The notes: generated by a model not told the origin, from the sequence alone. A DNA stretch of 39,081 nucleotides from Micromonospora haikouensis (GCF_900091595.1 NZ_FMCW01000046.1:1-39081), one strand, 5' to 3'. Positions 1 to 7,878 are shown, counted from the first letter of the stretch. Numbers and translations are program-made.

Positions 1-235
1 CCTGCCGATACCCGAACTCGGCGAACAAACAGCCCGCGAGCAACAGATACACCACCACCCGCGAGGGCAGATCCCGCACCCGCCGCTGAAGACAACACGT
101 CTGAGCCAGGACCGCATCAACCATCTCGAACGGCACCTGCCGCGTCAGCTCACCCAGATGACCCGGCGCGAACGGACCTGCCGCGACCCGCACCACACGC
201 GCAATGACAGACTGGACCAACAGCGGGACTCCCAA
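1..235 (-). CDS. IS4-family transposase, N-terminal fragment cut by the window edge
   Basis: The minus strand reads as the start of a transposase with the IS4-type N-terminal domain. The translation includes FAPGHLGELT, VPFEMVDAVL and LPSRVVVYLLLAGCLF, followed by a Gly-Tyr-Arg-Gln at the edge; this is the helical N-terminal domain that precedes the DDE catalytic domain in actinobacterial IS4 elements. Only about 78 codons are inside the window and the catalytic part lies outside. I placed the start at a TTG at 235; no ATG or GTG fits better, and the start is uncertain. The fragment probably marks a multicopy element. Confidence 0.75.
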   Translation of the reverse strand, partial: MGVPLLVQSVIARVVRVAAGPFAPGHLGELTRQVPFEMVDAVLAQTCCLQRRVRDLPSRVVVYLLLAGCLFAEFGYRQ

Positions 236-283
236 CGGTGAGGCATGTCTTGGCGGACGTACCTCTCTACCGGAGTCCCGCTG
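221..283. repeat. 12-bp perfect inverted repeat at the transposase start
   Basis: CAGCGGGACTCC at 221-232 is the exact reverse complement of the bases at 272-283. The pair brackets the transposase start codon with a 39-base gap. It may be part of the element's end or a hairpin in the transposase leader. The outer boundary of the element is not clear; it could reach about 350, where the neighbouring membrane gene finds its stop codon. Confidence 0.6.
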
Positions 284-348
284 CCTGCATCCCCACCGAC
301 ACGCCCCCTTGACCAGCCACCACCACGCTTAACTACCCGGCATTGCGA

Positions 349-828
349 CTAGCCCCGCCGCGACGAGGGCGGCCACAGCCGGTTCCAGGTGGCTGCGGCC
401 GCCATCCCGTACGCCAGGTGCGGCACGACGTCCGACAGCCAGTCGGTGCGGCTCCACCGACGCGGGTCGGTCACCCCCAGCGCCGTCATCGACGCGTCGG
501 AGACGGCCATCACGCCTCCGCCGAGCAGCAGGACCGCCACCGGCAGGGGCGGGGTGCGCCGCCGCGCGACCAGCACGGCGAACGCCGCGCCGGCGGCGAT
601 GCCCAGCCCGTACCCGAGCAGGGGCCCGAGGCCCGCGCGGCGGTTGGCCGCCCGGTCCTCGGGTCCCAGGTCCACGTGCGCCAGCCCGGCCACGCGCCGG
701 GCGCTCTCCTCGGGGGTGCTGCTCGCCGGTCGGGCGCGCAGCACCATGTCGACGTAGCTGACCGCGTTGAGCGCGACGCTGCCGACCGCGCCGGCGACGG
801 CCCCGTCGACCAGTGGCGTCCGGTTCAC
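349..828 (-). CDS. Small integral membrane protein, unknown function
   Basis: A 159-residue protein with about four hydrophobic stretches, for example GAVAGAVGSVALNAVSYVDM near the start, LGYGLGIAAGAAFAVLVARR in the middle, VAVLLLGGGVMAVSD and VVPHLAYGMAAAATW near the end. I do not recognise the family. The GTG start at 828 overlaps the stop of the upstream small gene as GTGA, so the two are translationally coupled. The stop codon is reached where sequence that may belong to the left insertion element begins, so the C-terminus could be slightly altered by the insertion. Confidence 0.75.
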   Translation of the reverse strand: MNRTPLVDGAVAGAVGSVALNAVSYVDMVLRARPASSTPEESARRVAGLAHVDLGPEDRAANRRAGLGPLLGYGLGIAAGAAFAVLVARRRTPPLPVAVLLLGGGVMAVSDASMTALGVTDPRRWSRTDWLSDVVPHLAYGMAAAATWNRLWPPSSRRG

Positions 829-1034
829 TTCGGGTCGCCCGGTTCGCGTTCGCCCTTCGGGCCGTACGTCCGTTCGCCCCGCACGATGCCGCGTTGTCCC
901 CGGTCGTCCTGCAGGATCCGGTTGGCGACCTGGTTGGCCTCGGAGTCGGCCGCCCGTCCGGAGTTCTCGATCAGGTCGCGCAGCCGCGCCCGCTCCTTGT
1001 CGTACGCGTTGCTGCCCGGTCGTGGTCCTGGCAT
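825..1034 (-). CDS. Small conserved hydrophilic protein
   Basis: A 69-residue charged protein beginning MPGPRPGSNAYDKERARL and containing EANQVANRILQDDRG and a GERTYGPKGER tail. From memory, short proteins of this pattern (GPKPG, Y-D-R/K, repeated basic residues, GPKGER-like end) are common in actinobacteria and have no established function. The ATG at 1034 has a strong GAGGAGG ribosome binding site at good spacing. Its stop overlaps the start of the downstream membrane gene, giving a two-gene operon that follows the universal stress protein gene on the same strand. Confidence 0.75.
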   Translation of the reverse strand: MPGPRPGSNAYDKERARLRDLIENSGRAADSEANQVANRILQDDRGQRGIVRGERTYGPKGEREPGDPK

Positions 1035-1116
1035 CGCCGCCTCCTCGCGGTGGTGGGGCCGTTGGCGCAGGTCGTCTACCCGCCTGCGCCACGGCCAACC
1101 GTCCCCCGGCCGCCGC

Positions 1117-1998
1117 TCAGGCCGGCGCGCGCACCACGGCGACGGGGCAGCCGGCGCGGTGCAGCACGGCGTGGCTGACCGAGCCGAGGAGCAGGCCGGT
1201 GAACTCGCCGTGGCCGCGCCCGCCGACCACCAGCAGTTGGGCGTCGCGAGAGGCGTCGGTGAGCGCCGCGACGGGCCGCCTGCGCACCACCTGCGCCTCG
1301 ACGGGCACCTGCGGCCAGCGTTCGCCGAGACCGGCCAGGGAGTCGCCCAGCACCCGCTGTTCCTCGCCGCGCAGGCGGTCCTCGTCGTACACGAGGGGCT
1401 GCATGTCGCCGGGCCCGGCGGAGGCGGGGTGCCGGTAGGCGTGCACCGCGCGCAGTGCGACGCCGCGCGCCGCCGCAGCCTCGGCGGCGAACTCCACGGC
1501 CGCCCGCGACAGCGCGGAGCCGTCCACCCCGACCACGACCGGCCCGCCGGGGCGCGCCGCGCCGCGCGCCACGAGCACGGGACAGTCGGCGTACGCGGCG
1601 ACCTGCACCGCCACCGAGCCGAGCACCAGCGTCGCGAACCCGCCCAGCCCCCGGTCGCCGACGACGACCAGCGCGGCGGTGGGAGACTCGCCGACCAGCA
1701 CGGCCGCCGCCTCACCGTCGATGATCTCCCCGGTGACCCGGACGTCCGGCGCGGCTTTCTCGGCCTCGGCGACGGCGTCGGCCACGAGCTGTTCGGCCTG
1801 CTGGCGCAGCCCGGCGCCGGACGGGGCGCCGGCCGCCGGGCCGAGCGGCACCCGCAGTAGCGGCCAGATGAAACCGTGCACCACCCGCAGCGGTCGGTCC
1901 CTGCGGGCCGCTTCAGCGGCGGCGAGCCCCACGGCCCGCAGGGACGACGGCGAGCCGTCCACGCCGACCACCACCGCCGCGCCGTTGGCCGCGTTCAC
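1117..1998 (-). CDS. Tandem-domain universal stress protein (UspA family)
   Basis: A 293-residue cytosolic protein made of two Usp domains. Each starts with a VVVGVDGS strand (near residues 9 and 154) and ends with the nucleotide-binding pattern G-x2-G-x9-G-S: GDRGLGGF...LGSVA in domain 1 and GGRGHGEF...LGSVS in domain 2. Two-domain Usp proteins of about 290-300 residues are typical of actinobacteria and are linked to hypoxia, dormancy and stress adaptation. Both ATP-binding motifs look complete, so an ATP-binding subtype is expected. The GTG start at 1998 follows a GGAGG site seven bases upstream. The small genes at 825-1034 and 349-828 follow on the same strand. Confidence 0.92.
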   Translation of the reverse strand: MNAANGAAVVVGVDGSPSSLRAVGLAAAEAARRDRPLRVVHGFIWPLLRVPLGPAAGAPSGAGLRQQAEQLVADAVAEAEKAAPDVRVTGEIIDGEAAAVLVGESPTAALVVVGDRGLGGFATLVLGSVAVQVAAYADCPVLVARGAARPGGPVVVGVDGSALSRAAVEFAAEAAAARGVALRAVHAYRHPASAGPGDMQPLVYDEDRLRGEEQRVLGDSLAGLGERWPQVPVEAQVVRRRPVAALTDASRDAQLLVVGGRGHGEFTGLLLGSVSHAVLHRAGCPVAVVRAPA

Positions 1999-2123
1999 CG
2001 TCGTACCTCCTTCGCCGTGCGCCCGCGGTCAGTATCGCGGCCCGCCGGCCGTCGCCGAGGCGATACCGCCCACGCCCCGGGGGCCGATACGGTGACCGGA
2101 CATCTCCGCAGGAAAGGACGCCG

Positions 2124-2870
2124 ATGGACGACGCCGCGCAGCCGAGCACCGCCCGCATGATCGACTTCTGGCTCGGCGGGGAGCACCACCTCCCGGTCGA
2201 CGTGACGGCGGCCCGGGCCTTCGAGGGGGCGTACGGGCCGTGCGCCCCGCTGTTTCGCGACCTGCGGGCGTTCCTCGGCCGGGCCGTGCGGGCGATCGCC
2301 GCCGCCGGGGTGGACGCCTTCCTGGTCTTCGGCGCGGGCGTGCCCACCCGCGGCAACGTGCACGAGGCGGCGCCGCAGGCGACGGTGCTCTACACCGACG
2401 TGGACCCGGTCACCGTCGGCATCGGGCAGCGGATCCTGGCCGGCAGCGACCGGGCCGGCTACGGCTTCGGCGACGCCACCGACCTCACCACGATCGACCC
2501 GGCGCTGCTGCACCGGTTCGTGCCGGGGTGGGGCAGCCGCCCGGTCGGCGTGGTCTTCCTCGGCCTCGCGGCGTTCCTCGACGACGCGACGCTGCGGCGC
2601 ACCCTCGACGACCTGTACGCGGCCACCGCCCCCGGCAGCCTCCTCGCCGTGGACTTCGACAGCGAGGAGTTGGCGGCGTATCCGCAGGCCCTGGCGATGA
2701 TGGGCCCGACGTTCCGGATGCGGGCGCCCACGGCGTTCGGTCCGCTTCTCGGCCGGTGGACGCCGGCGCCGGAAGGCATCGTCCCGGTGGCCCGGTGGCG
2801 TCCCGACGGCCCGCCGGCGGACCTGCCCGACGCCTTCCACGGCGGGCTCGCCGTCCGGCACGCCGACTGA
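2124..2870 (+). CDS. SAM-dependent methyltransferase, DUF574 / Methyltransf_19 family
   Basis: A 248-residue protein with the hallmarks of this actinobacterial family: an N-terminal PSTARMIDFWLGG segment (usual form: P-S-x-A-R-x-Y-D-x-L-L-G-G), the Rossmann glycine motif replaced by FGAGVPTRGNVHEAA (usual D-x-G-T-G-x-P-T...N-V-H-E), and LYTDVDPVTVGIGQRIL, whose acidic end of beta 2 binds the SAM ribose. The family normally starts motif I with Asp; here it is FGAGVPT, so motif I is somewhat divergent. Substrates are unknown for nearly all members. The ATG at 2124 follows AGGAAAGGA. The gene is divergent from the universal stress gene. Confidence 0.85.
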   Translation: MDDAAQPSTARMIDFWLGGEHHLPVDVTAARAFEGAYGPCAPLFRDLRAFLGRAVRAIAAAGVDAFLVFGAGVPTRGNVHEAAPQATVLYTDVDPVTVGIGQRILAGSDRAGYGFGDATDLTTIDPALLHRFVPGWGSRPVGVVFLGLAAFLDDATLRRTLDDLYAATAPGSLLAVDFDSEELAAYPQALAMMGPTFRMRAPTAFGPLLGRWTPAPEGIVPVARWRPDGPPADLPDAFHGGLAVRHAD

Positions 2871-2992
2871 GACGGCGGCTCCCACAGCTCCCGGTGACGC
2901 GCCCGACGGGGCTCGGGGTGACCGTGCCCGCCGGCTGGCCGGAGCCCTCCGTATGATGCTTGCCCTACAGCAAGAGTTGTCGGAGGGTGATC

Positions 2993-4180
2993 ATGCCGGA
3001 GGCGTCCGGAACGGTGTCCCGCGCGCTGCGCGAGGCGCCGCCCGACCGGTTGGCGGAGGCCGCCGACCGGGCCATCCGCGCTGCTCTCGGCGCGTCCCGC
3101 ACCGACGTGTTCGTCGCCGACTACCGCATCAGCGGCCTGTGGCCGGTGCTGGACCCGGACCTGCCCGACGCCGGGTTCCTCGCCTGCCACGGCGTGGCGC
3201 AGCGCTGCTTCAGCAGCCAGCAGCCGGTCCTCGACGGCGGCGACGACGGCCGCTGCCGGGTCTACCTGCCGCTGACCGTGTGGGGCGAGCGCCTCGGCGT
3301 GCTCCTGGTCGAGCTGCCGGCCACCCCGGCCGCGTCGACCGTGGAGGCGGCCCGGGACATCGCCGGTGAGCTGGCGCTGGCGCTGCGCGCCGCCGACCGG
3401 GGGACCGACCGGTACCGCCGGGCCCGCCGCCGCGAGCGGCTGAGCATGGCCGCCGAGATGCAGTGGGACCTGCTGCCGGGCCGTAGCGTCACGCACGGCG
3501 CGTTCCTGCTGGCCGGGCAGCTGGAGCCGGCCTACACCGTGGGCGGCGACCACTTCGACTGGTCCGTCGACGGCGACCGGCTCGCGCTGACCGTGCTCAA
3601 CGGCGCGGGCACCGGCCTGTCGGCGTCGCTGCTGACGGCGGTGGCGGTCAACGCGATGCGCAACGCCCGCCGCTCCGGCGGCGGCCTGGTCGAGCAGGCC
3701 GAACTGGCCTCGGACACCGTCTTCTTCCAGCACCGCGGCGAGCGGCACGTGGCGACGCTGCTGCTGGAGCTGGACGCCACCGACGGCCGGGTCCGCGCGG
3801 TGGACGCGGGCTCGCCCCACGTGCTGCGGCTGCGGGGCGGCTCGGTGCAGCGGGTGCCGCTGGAGCAGCAGTTGCCGCTGGGCATGTTCGCCGAGACCCG
3901 CTACGAGGTGCAGGAGTTCACCGTCGAACCGGGCGACCGGCTCTTCGTGGTCAGCGACGGCGTGTACGCGGCGGCGCCGGACGGCGGCGAACCGTACGGC
4001 GAGCGGGCCATGGCGCGCTCGATGCGCGCGACGCGCTTGCAGCCGGCGACCGAGGCAGTTGGTACGGTGATGCGCGGGCTGCAGTCCTACCACGCCGACG
4101 CCGATCTGCGCGACGACGCGGTGGTCGTCTGCCTCGACTGGCGCGGCCGGGCCGGCGGTCCGGGCGGCGGGGCGCGGTGA
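2993..4180 (+). CDS. SpoIIE/RsbU-type PP2C serine phosphatase with N-terminal sensor region
   Basis: A 395-residue protein. Residues 1-150 look like a GAF-type sensor region; the C-terminal part is a PP2C-like SpoIIE domain of the class that dephosphorylates anti-anti-sigma factors. Visible motifs are VGGDHFD near residue 183 (family VGGDFYD), LNGAGTGLSAS near 203 (family G-D-V-x-G-x-G), DAGSPHVLRLRGG (family NAGHP), VSDGVYAA near 321 (family T-D-G-L-T-E-A) and RDDAVVV near 373. The second metal-ligand Asp is Asn here, so activity may be altered. No RsbW-like kinase or antagonist is adjacent. The ATG at 2993 follows GGAGGGTGATC; an in-frame TTG at 2960 has no such site. Confidence 0.85.
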   Translation: MPEASGTVSRALREAPPDRLAEAADRAIRAALGASRTDVFVADYRISGLWPVLDPDLPDAGFLACHGVAQRCFSSQQPVLDGGDDGRCRVYLPLTVWGERLGVLLVELPATPAASTVEAARDIAGELALALRAADRGTDRYRRARRRERLSMAAEMQWDLLPGRSVTHGAFLLAGQLEPAYTVGGDHFDWSVDGDRLALTVLNGAGTGLSASLLTAVAVNAMRNARRSGGGLVEQAELASDTVFFQHRGERHVATLLLELDATDGRVRAVDAGSPHVLRLRGGSVQRVPLEQQLPLGMFAETRYEVQEFTVEPGDRLFVVSDGVYAAAPDGGEPYGERAMARSMRATRLQPATEAVGTVMRGLQSYHADADLRDDAVVVCLDWRGRAGGPGGGAR

Positions 4181-4220
4181 CGGGGCGGTAGCGGGACACG
4201 GACATCGCAGGGGACGTCGG

Positions 4221-4688
4221 GTGGAGCAACCGGATCTCGCCGCGGCGATCGACGCCGCAGCCGAGGCGCTCGTGCGCGTGGTCGACCCCACGGGCTCCCG
4301 CCACCAGATGACGGTCTCACCCACGCAGCTGCGGGTGCTGTCGCTGATCAGCGCCCGCCCCCGCACCAACGTGAACCGCCTCGCCGAGCTGCTCGACGTG
4401 GTGCCGTCGTCGGCGAGCCGGCTGTGTGACCGGTTGGAGGCGATCGGGCTGCTGCGCCGGGTCGCCGACCCGCGGGACCGGCGGGAGGTGCGGCTGGTGC
4501 CGACGGCGGCGGCCGAGGCGCTGCTGCGGGAGCTCACCGAGCGCCGGCACCGGGCGGTCCGGGCGGTGCTGGAGCGGATGCCGTCGCGTACGCAGCACGA
4601 GCTGCTGTTGGCGCTGCTGGCGTTCGGCCAGGCGGCGGCCCCGGCGCCGGCGGTGGCCCAACCCGAGCCGGGCGCCCGGACGGCCTGA
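4221..4688 (+). CDS. MarR-family transcriptional regulator
   Basis: A 155-residue winged-helix protein. The recognition region reads NVNRLAELLDVVPSSASRLCDRLEAIGLLRRV, followed by the characteristic MarR wing DPRDRREVRL near residues 92-101 and helical dimerisation segments. MarR proteins bind short palindromes as dimers and usually respond to small phenolic ligands or oxidation. The GTG start at 4221 lies behind AGGGGAC. The Ala/Pro-rich tail (AAPAPAVAQPEP) is probably disordered. It follows the phosphatase gene by 40 bases and may be co-transcribed. The target genes cannot be told from the sequence. Confidence 0.88.
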   Translation: MEQPDLAAAIDAAAEALVRVVDPTGSRHQMTVSPTQLRVLSLISARPRTNVNRLAELLDVVPSSASRLCDRLEAIGLLRRVADPRDRREVRLVPTAAAEALLRELTERRHRAVRAVLERMPSRTQHELLLALLAFGQAAAPAPAVAQPEPGARTA

Positions 4689-4829
4689 CCGTGCCCCGGC
4701 CCGCGCTGCGGCATGATCGGCCGCGGGGTGGTCGCGCCGCGACGACCGGCGCGACGTGAGCTGAGCCACATTGACGCGGCCGCCCCGGCGAGGCGAACGC
4801 GGGCCGCCGGGAGCCGGAACCAGGCCCGA

Positions 4830-4835
4830 TATAGT
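4830..4835 (+). promoter_or_regulatory. Candidate -10 element of the phosphatidyltransferase operon
   Basis: TATAGT is a near-consensus -10 hexamer, rare by chance at this GC content. No good -35 sits 17 bases upstream. Transcription would start near 4842 and give a 155-base leader. Confidence 0.45.
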
Positions 4836-4841
4836 GGCAGC

Positions 4842-4996
4842 GCAACTCACCGGCCCCTGATCCTGCGATCGGGGGCCGCACCAGGGGAGGTCCCAGCCCG
4901 GGATCCGAGGGTGCCGGCGGCGGCCGGCCCGGCAACGCGCACGTCCCTCCGCAGCGCCCGTCCCGGGCGCCGGACCGTGCTGCGGAGGGAGGTTCG
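4842..4996 (+). ncRNA. Structured leader RNA that sequesters the ribosome binding site
   Basis: The 308 bases between the MarR gene and the phosphatidyltransferase gene hold no gene, but the last 155 are highly structured. A hairpin at 4852-4877 has six G-C pairs, one G-U and GATC paired to GATC. A second imperfect hairpin follows at about 4889-4906. A perfect 12-bp helix pairs 4944-4955 with 4979-4990, enclosing a GCCCG/CGGGC hairpin at 4956-4968. The 3' arm of the 12-bp helix contains most of the Shine-Dalgarno sequence GGAGGGAGG (4984-4992) for the GTG at 4997. This looks like translation control by a leader RNA. I could not match it to a riboswitch class I know. Confidence 0.55.
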
Positions 4997-5647
4997 GTGT
5001 CGCGTCGGCCGGCGGGGGGCCCACCCCCGGATGAGACCCACGGCCCGCACGCCGCGCCGACCGGGGACCGCGTCCTCACCCTGCCCAACCTGATCAGCTT
5101 CGTCCGGCTGCTCGGCGTGCCGCTATTCCTCTATCTGCTGCTGGTCGCCCACGCCGACGTCGCCGCGGTGGTGGTCCTGGCGCTCGGGGGCACCACGGAC
5201 TGGGTCGACGGCTGGATCGCCCGCCGCCTGCGGCAGGTCAGCCGGCTGGGCGAGCTGCTGGACCCGCTGGCCGACCGGCTCTACATCCTGGCGACCCTGC
5301 TGGCGTTCACCGACCGCGAGGTGGTGCCCTGGCAGTTCACCGTGGCGCTGCTGGCCCGGGAGCTGCTGCTGCTGGGGTCGCTGGGGGTGCTGCGCCGGCA
5401 CGGGTACGGCCCGCCGCCGGTGCACTACGTCGGCAAGACCGCCACGTTCCTGCTGCTGGCCGCCTTCCCGATCCTGTTGCTGGCGCACGCCACGTCGGCG
5501 GTCACGGCGACGATGGCCGGGGCGGTCGGCTGGGGGCTGGCCTGGTGGGGTCTGGTGCTGTACTGGGCGGCCGGTGCGCTCTACGTGCTGCAGGCGGCGC
5601 GGCTGGTGCGGGCGGTGCGGTCCCCGGCGGCGGGGGCGGCGGCGTGA
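4997..5647 (+). CDS. CDP-alcohol phosphatidyltransferase (PgsA-like)
   Basis: A 216-residue integral membrane enzyme of phospholipid synthesis that transfers a phosphatidyl group from CDP-diacylglycerol to an alcohol, most often glycerol 3-phosphate. The full signature D-G-x2-A-R-x8-G-x3-D-x3-D is present: DG in DWVDGWIARR, then LGELLDPLADRL near residues 93-104. It has about five membrane segments. The position matches M. tuberculosis Rv1822 (pgsA2). The acceptor alcohol cannot be read from sequence. The GTG start at 4997 follows GGAGGGAGG, which lies in a leader RNA helix. The stop overlaps the next start (GTGA), so the operon is translationally coupled. Confidence 0.88.
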   Translation: MSRRPAGGPPPDETHGPHAAPTGDRVLTLPNLISFVRLLGVPLFLYLLLVAHADVAAVVVLALGGTTDWVDGWIARRLRQVSRLGELLDPLADRLYILATLLAFTDREVVPWQFTVALLARELLLLGSLGVLRRHGYGPPPVHYVGKTATFLLLAAFPILLLAHATSAVTATMAGAVGWGLAWWGLVLYWAAGALYVLQAARLVRAVRSPAAGAAA

Positions 5648-6585
5648 CCGCCCCGCAGGGCGACGGCCCGGCGGCCCGGGTGTACGCGCCGGACTTCCTC
5701 ACCGAGCTGTTCCGCAACCCGCTGGACCCGGGGTACGCCGACGCGGCGTCCCGGCGCCGGGACGCGCCGCCGTCGGGGTGGCGCGGCCGGTCGGCGCGGT
5801 CGGTCAGCCTGGTGGTGCTCGTGGCGTTGGGGTTCCTGTTCGCGGTGGCGTACCGGCAGACGATGGCGGAGGAGCCGGGGCGCAGCAAGGCGCGGGCGGA
5901 CCTGGTGGCGCAGATCAAGGAGCGCGAGGCGGAGACCGACGAGATGGCGGCCCGGGCCGACCGGCTGCGGGAGGAGGTCGGCCGGCAGCGGGACGCGGCG
6001 CTCAGCGGATCGCAGGCGTCGCGGTTGCGGCGGCTGGAGGCGGGCACCGGCCTGGGGCGGGTGCGCGGCGACGGCGTGGTGGTGCGGCTGGCGGACGCGC
6101 CACCGAAGGACGACGGGACGGTGACCGGCTCCGCGGGCGGGCCGCCGCAGGTGTTGTACACGGATCTGCAGAAGGTGGCCAACGACCTGTGGGCGGCGGG
6201 CGCGGAGGCGGTGGCGATCAACGGCCAACGGCTGACGGCGACGTCGACGATCCGGTCGGCGGGCGCGGCGATCCTGGTGGACTTCCGGCCGGTGACCGGG
6301 CCGTACGAGGTGTCGGCGATCGGGCCGGGCTCGCTGCGGGACCGGTTCGACGACAGCCGGGCCGCGTTCCTGATGCGGGAGCTGGTGAACTCGGTCGGGC
6401 TGTCGTTCCAGGTCCGGGAGGTGGAGGACCTCACCCTGCCGGCGGCGCCGGAGCCACGGCTACGCTACGCCGAGCCTTCGGTCAGTCCGAGCCCGTCCGT
6501 GTCGGGTTCGGGCGTCGAGGGTTCGTCCGGTCCTGAGCCGTCCGGCTCTGGTTCGTCTCCCAGTCCTTCCGGAGGTGGCCGATGA
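5644..6585 (+). CDS. DUF881 membrane-anchored protein, first copy
   Basis: A 313-residue protein, equivalent in position to Rv1823. A cytoplasmic N-terminus of about 50 residues precedes one membrane span (SVSLVVLVALGFLFAVAYRQT), a coiled-coil-like stretch rich in Glu and Arg (KEREAETDEMAARADRLREE), and an extracytoplasmic DUF881 domain with the typical VYTDLQKVANDLWAAGAEA-like and IASTI/ATSTIRSAG-like strands. The C-terminal 40 residues are a Ser/Pro/Gly-rich tail. The GTG start overlaps the upstream stop by four bases. DUF881 proteins accompany the small basic protein near division genes in many Gram-positives; their molecular role is unknown. Confidence 0.88.
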   Translation: MTAPQGDGPAARVYAPDFLTELFRNPLDPGYADAASRRRDAPPSGWRGRSARSVSLVVLVALGFLFAVAYRQTMAEEPGRSKARADLVAQIKEREAETDEMAARADRLREEVGRQRDAALSGSQASRLRRLEAGTGLGRVRGDGVVVRLADAPPKDDGTVTGSAGGPPQVLYTDLQKVANDLWAAGAEAVAINGQRLTATSTIRSAGAAILVDFRPVTGPYEVSAIGPGSLRDRFDDSRAAFLMRELVNSVGLSFQVREVEDLTLPAAPEPRLRYAEPSVSPSPSVSGSGVEGSSGPEPSGSGSSPSPSGGGR

Positions 6586-6914
6586 TCGCGGTGCTGGCGT
6601 TGCTCGCCGGGGTGGTGCTCGGGGTGTACCTCGATCCCACGGTTCCCGCGGCGTTGCAGCCGTATCTGCCGATCGCGGTGGTGGCGGCGTTGGACGCGGT
6701 GTTCGGCGGGGTGCGGGCGAAGCTGGACCGGATCTTCGACGACAAGCAGTTCGTGGTGTCGTTCATCTCGAACGTGCTGGTGGCGGGTCTGATCGTGTAT
6801 CTGGGTGACCAGTTGGGCGTGGGTGGGCAGTTGTCCACCGGCGTGGTGGTGGTGCTCGGGGTGCGGATCTTCGGCAACGTGGCGGCGATCCGTCGCCACC
6901 TGTTCCGGGCGTAG
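6582..6914 (+). CDS. sbp: Small basic protein, DUF1290 (Sbp) family
   Basis: A 110-residue hydrophobic protein beginning MIAVLALLAGVVLGVYLDP, with three to four membrane segments and the conserved inner loop AALDAVFGGVRAKLDRIFDD. This is the small basic protein family found beside division genes in Bacillus and as Rv1824 in mycobacteria. Its function is not established. The ATG overlaps the upstream stop (ATGA). Its own TAG stop is the first half of a -10-like TAGGCT for the next gene. Confidence 0.9.
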   Translation: MIAVLALLAGVVLGVYLDPTVPAALQPYLPIAVVAALDAVFGGVRAKLDRIFDDKQFVVSFISNVLVAGLIVYLGDQLGVGGQLSTGVVVVLGVRIFGNVAAIRRHLFRA

Positions 6915-6917
6915 GCT
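6912..6917 (+). promoter_or_regulatory. Candidate -10 element for leaderless transcription of the second DUF881 gene
   Basis: TAGGCT starts on the stop codon of the small basic protein and is followed by seven bases and then ATG at 6925. That spacing puts transcription start on or next to the start codon, the layout of actinobacterial leaderless mRNAs. No clear -35 is seen. Confidence 0.45.
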
Positions 6918-6924
6918 CGAGGCG

Positions 6925-7878
6925 ATGAGCGAGGAGCAGTCCGAGACGGGCACGGGATGGCCGCAGCCGGCGGTTCCGGGCCGGCCCACCGGGCCGGACC
7001 CGCGGCCGGGGGCACCCGATTCCGACGAGATGTCGCCGCTTTCGCCGCAGGGTGAGCCGCCGGGCCGCCAGTCGCCGCCGGACGAGCCGGATGCCGGCGA
7101 CGCGGTGACGGTGGACCTTTCGTCGGTGACCGCGCCGGCGGGCGCGGAGCAGACCCCGCCGGCGGGGCCGGCCGCGGTGGCGCGGCGCTTCACGTCGGCC
7201 GGGGCGATGATCGCGTTGTTGCTGGGCCTGTTGGGGTTCACCCTGGTGGTGCAGTTGCGCACGACGTCGACGGATCCGACGTCGGCGGCGACCCGCCAGG
7301 AGGACCTGGTGCGGATCTTCTCGGATCTGGATTCGCGGGAGAAGCGGCTGCGCCAGGACATCGAGGCGTTGGAGGAGAGCCAGCGGCAGTTACGCTCGGG
7401 TGAGCAGGGGCGGCAGGCGGCGCTGCAGGAGGCGACGCGGCGGGCCGACGAGCTGGGCATCCTGGCGGGGACGCTGCCGGCGCGGGGGCCGGGGTTGAGC
7501 GTGCGCTTCGAGGCCGGGTCGAAGCCGATCTCGGCGTACCGGGTGCTGGACGCGGTGCAGGAGCTGCGGGGTGCGGGCGCGGAGGCGATGCAGATCTCGG
7601 GCGGCGACGGCGCGCCGGTGCGGATCATCGCCTCGACGTACTTCCTGGACGGCTCGGGCGGGGATCTGGTGGTCGACGGACGCCGGTTGTCGGGTCCGAT
7701 CACGATCACGGTGATCGGTGATCCGACGACGATGGCGACGGCGTTGAAGATTCCGGGCGGGGTGGCCGCGTCGGTCGCCGGTGACGGCGGTAACGTGATC
7801 GTCGAGGATCGTGAGGTCGCCGACGTGTCGGCGCTGCACGCGCCCGTGAAGTTGGAGCACGCCCGTCCGGTCTCCTGA
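6925..7878 (+). CDS. DUF881 membrane-anchored protein, second copy
   Basis: A 317-residue protein, equivalent in position to Rv1825. It has a long acidic and proline-rich cytoplasmic N-terminus of about 90 residues, one membrane span (SAGAMIALLLGLLGFTLVVQL), a coiled-coil segment (DLDSREKRLRQDIEALEESQ) and a DUF881 domain with SAYRVLDAVQELRGAGAEAM and IIASTYFLD. It is about the same length as the first copy but has no Ser-rich C-terminal tail; instead the disordered part is at the N-terminus. The start at 6925 is chosen because the -10-like TAGGCT lies seven bases upstream. Confidence 0.88.
   Translation: MSEEQSETGTGWPQPAVPGRPTGPDPRPGAPDSDEMSPLSPQGEPPGRQSPPDEPDAGDAVTVDLSSVTAPAGAEQTPPAGPAAVARRFTSAGAMIALLLGLLGFTLVVQLRTTSTDPTSAATRQEDLVRIFSDLDSREKRLRQDIEALEESQRQLRSGEQGRQAALQEATRRADELGILAGTLPARGPGLSVRFEAGSKPISAYRVLDAVQELRGAGAEAMQISGGDGAPVRIIASTYFLDGSGGDLVVDGRRLSGPITITVIGDPTTMATALKIPGGVAASVAGDGGNVIVEDREVADVSALHAPVKLEHARPVS

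Noticed and set aside
343..1860. A 505-codon open frame on the plus strand
   Set aside because: It is antisense to the universal stress protein and two smaller genes, has Arg/Gly/His-rich low-complexity translation and no recognisable domain.
2459..4771. A 770-codon open frame on the minus strand
   Set aside because: It lies opposite the methyltransferase, phosphatase and MarR genes; its translation is the low-complexity product typical of high-GC antisense frames.
4842..4996. SAM-IV or SAM-I riboswitch in the pgsA-like leader
   Set aside because: CCGGCAAC and CCTCC-like pieces recall SAM aptamers, but the conserved order of helices and the other core segments are missing.
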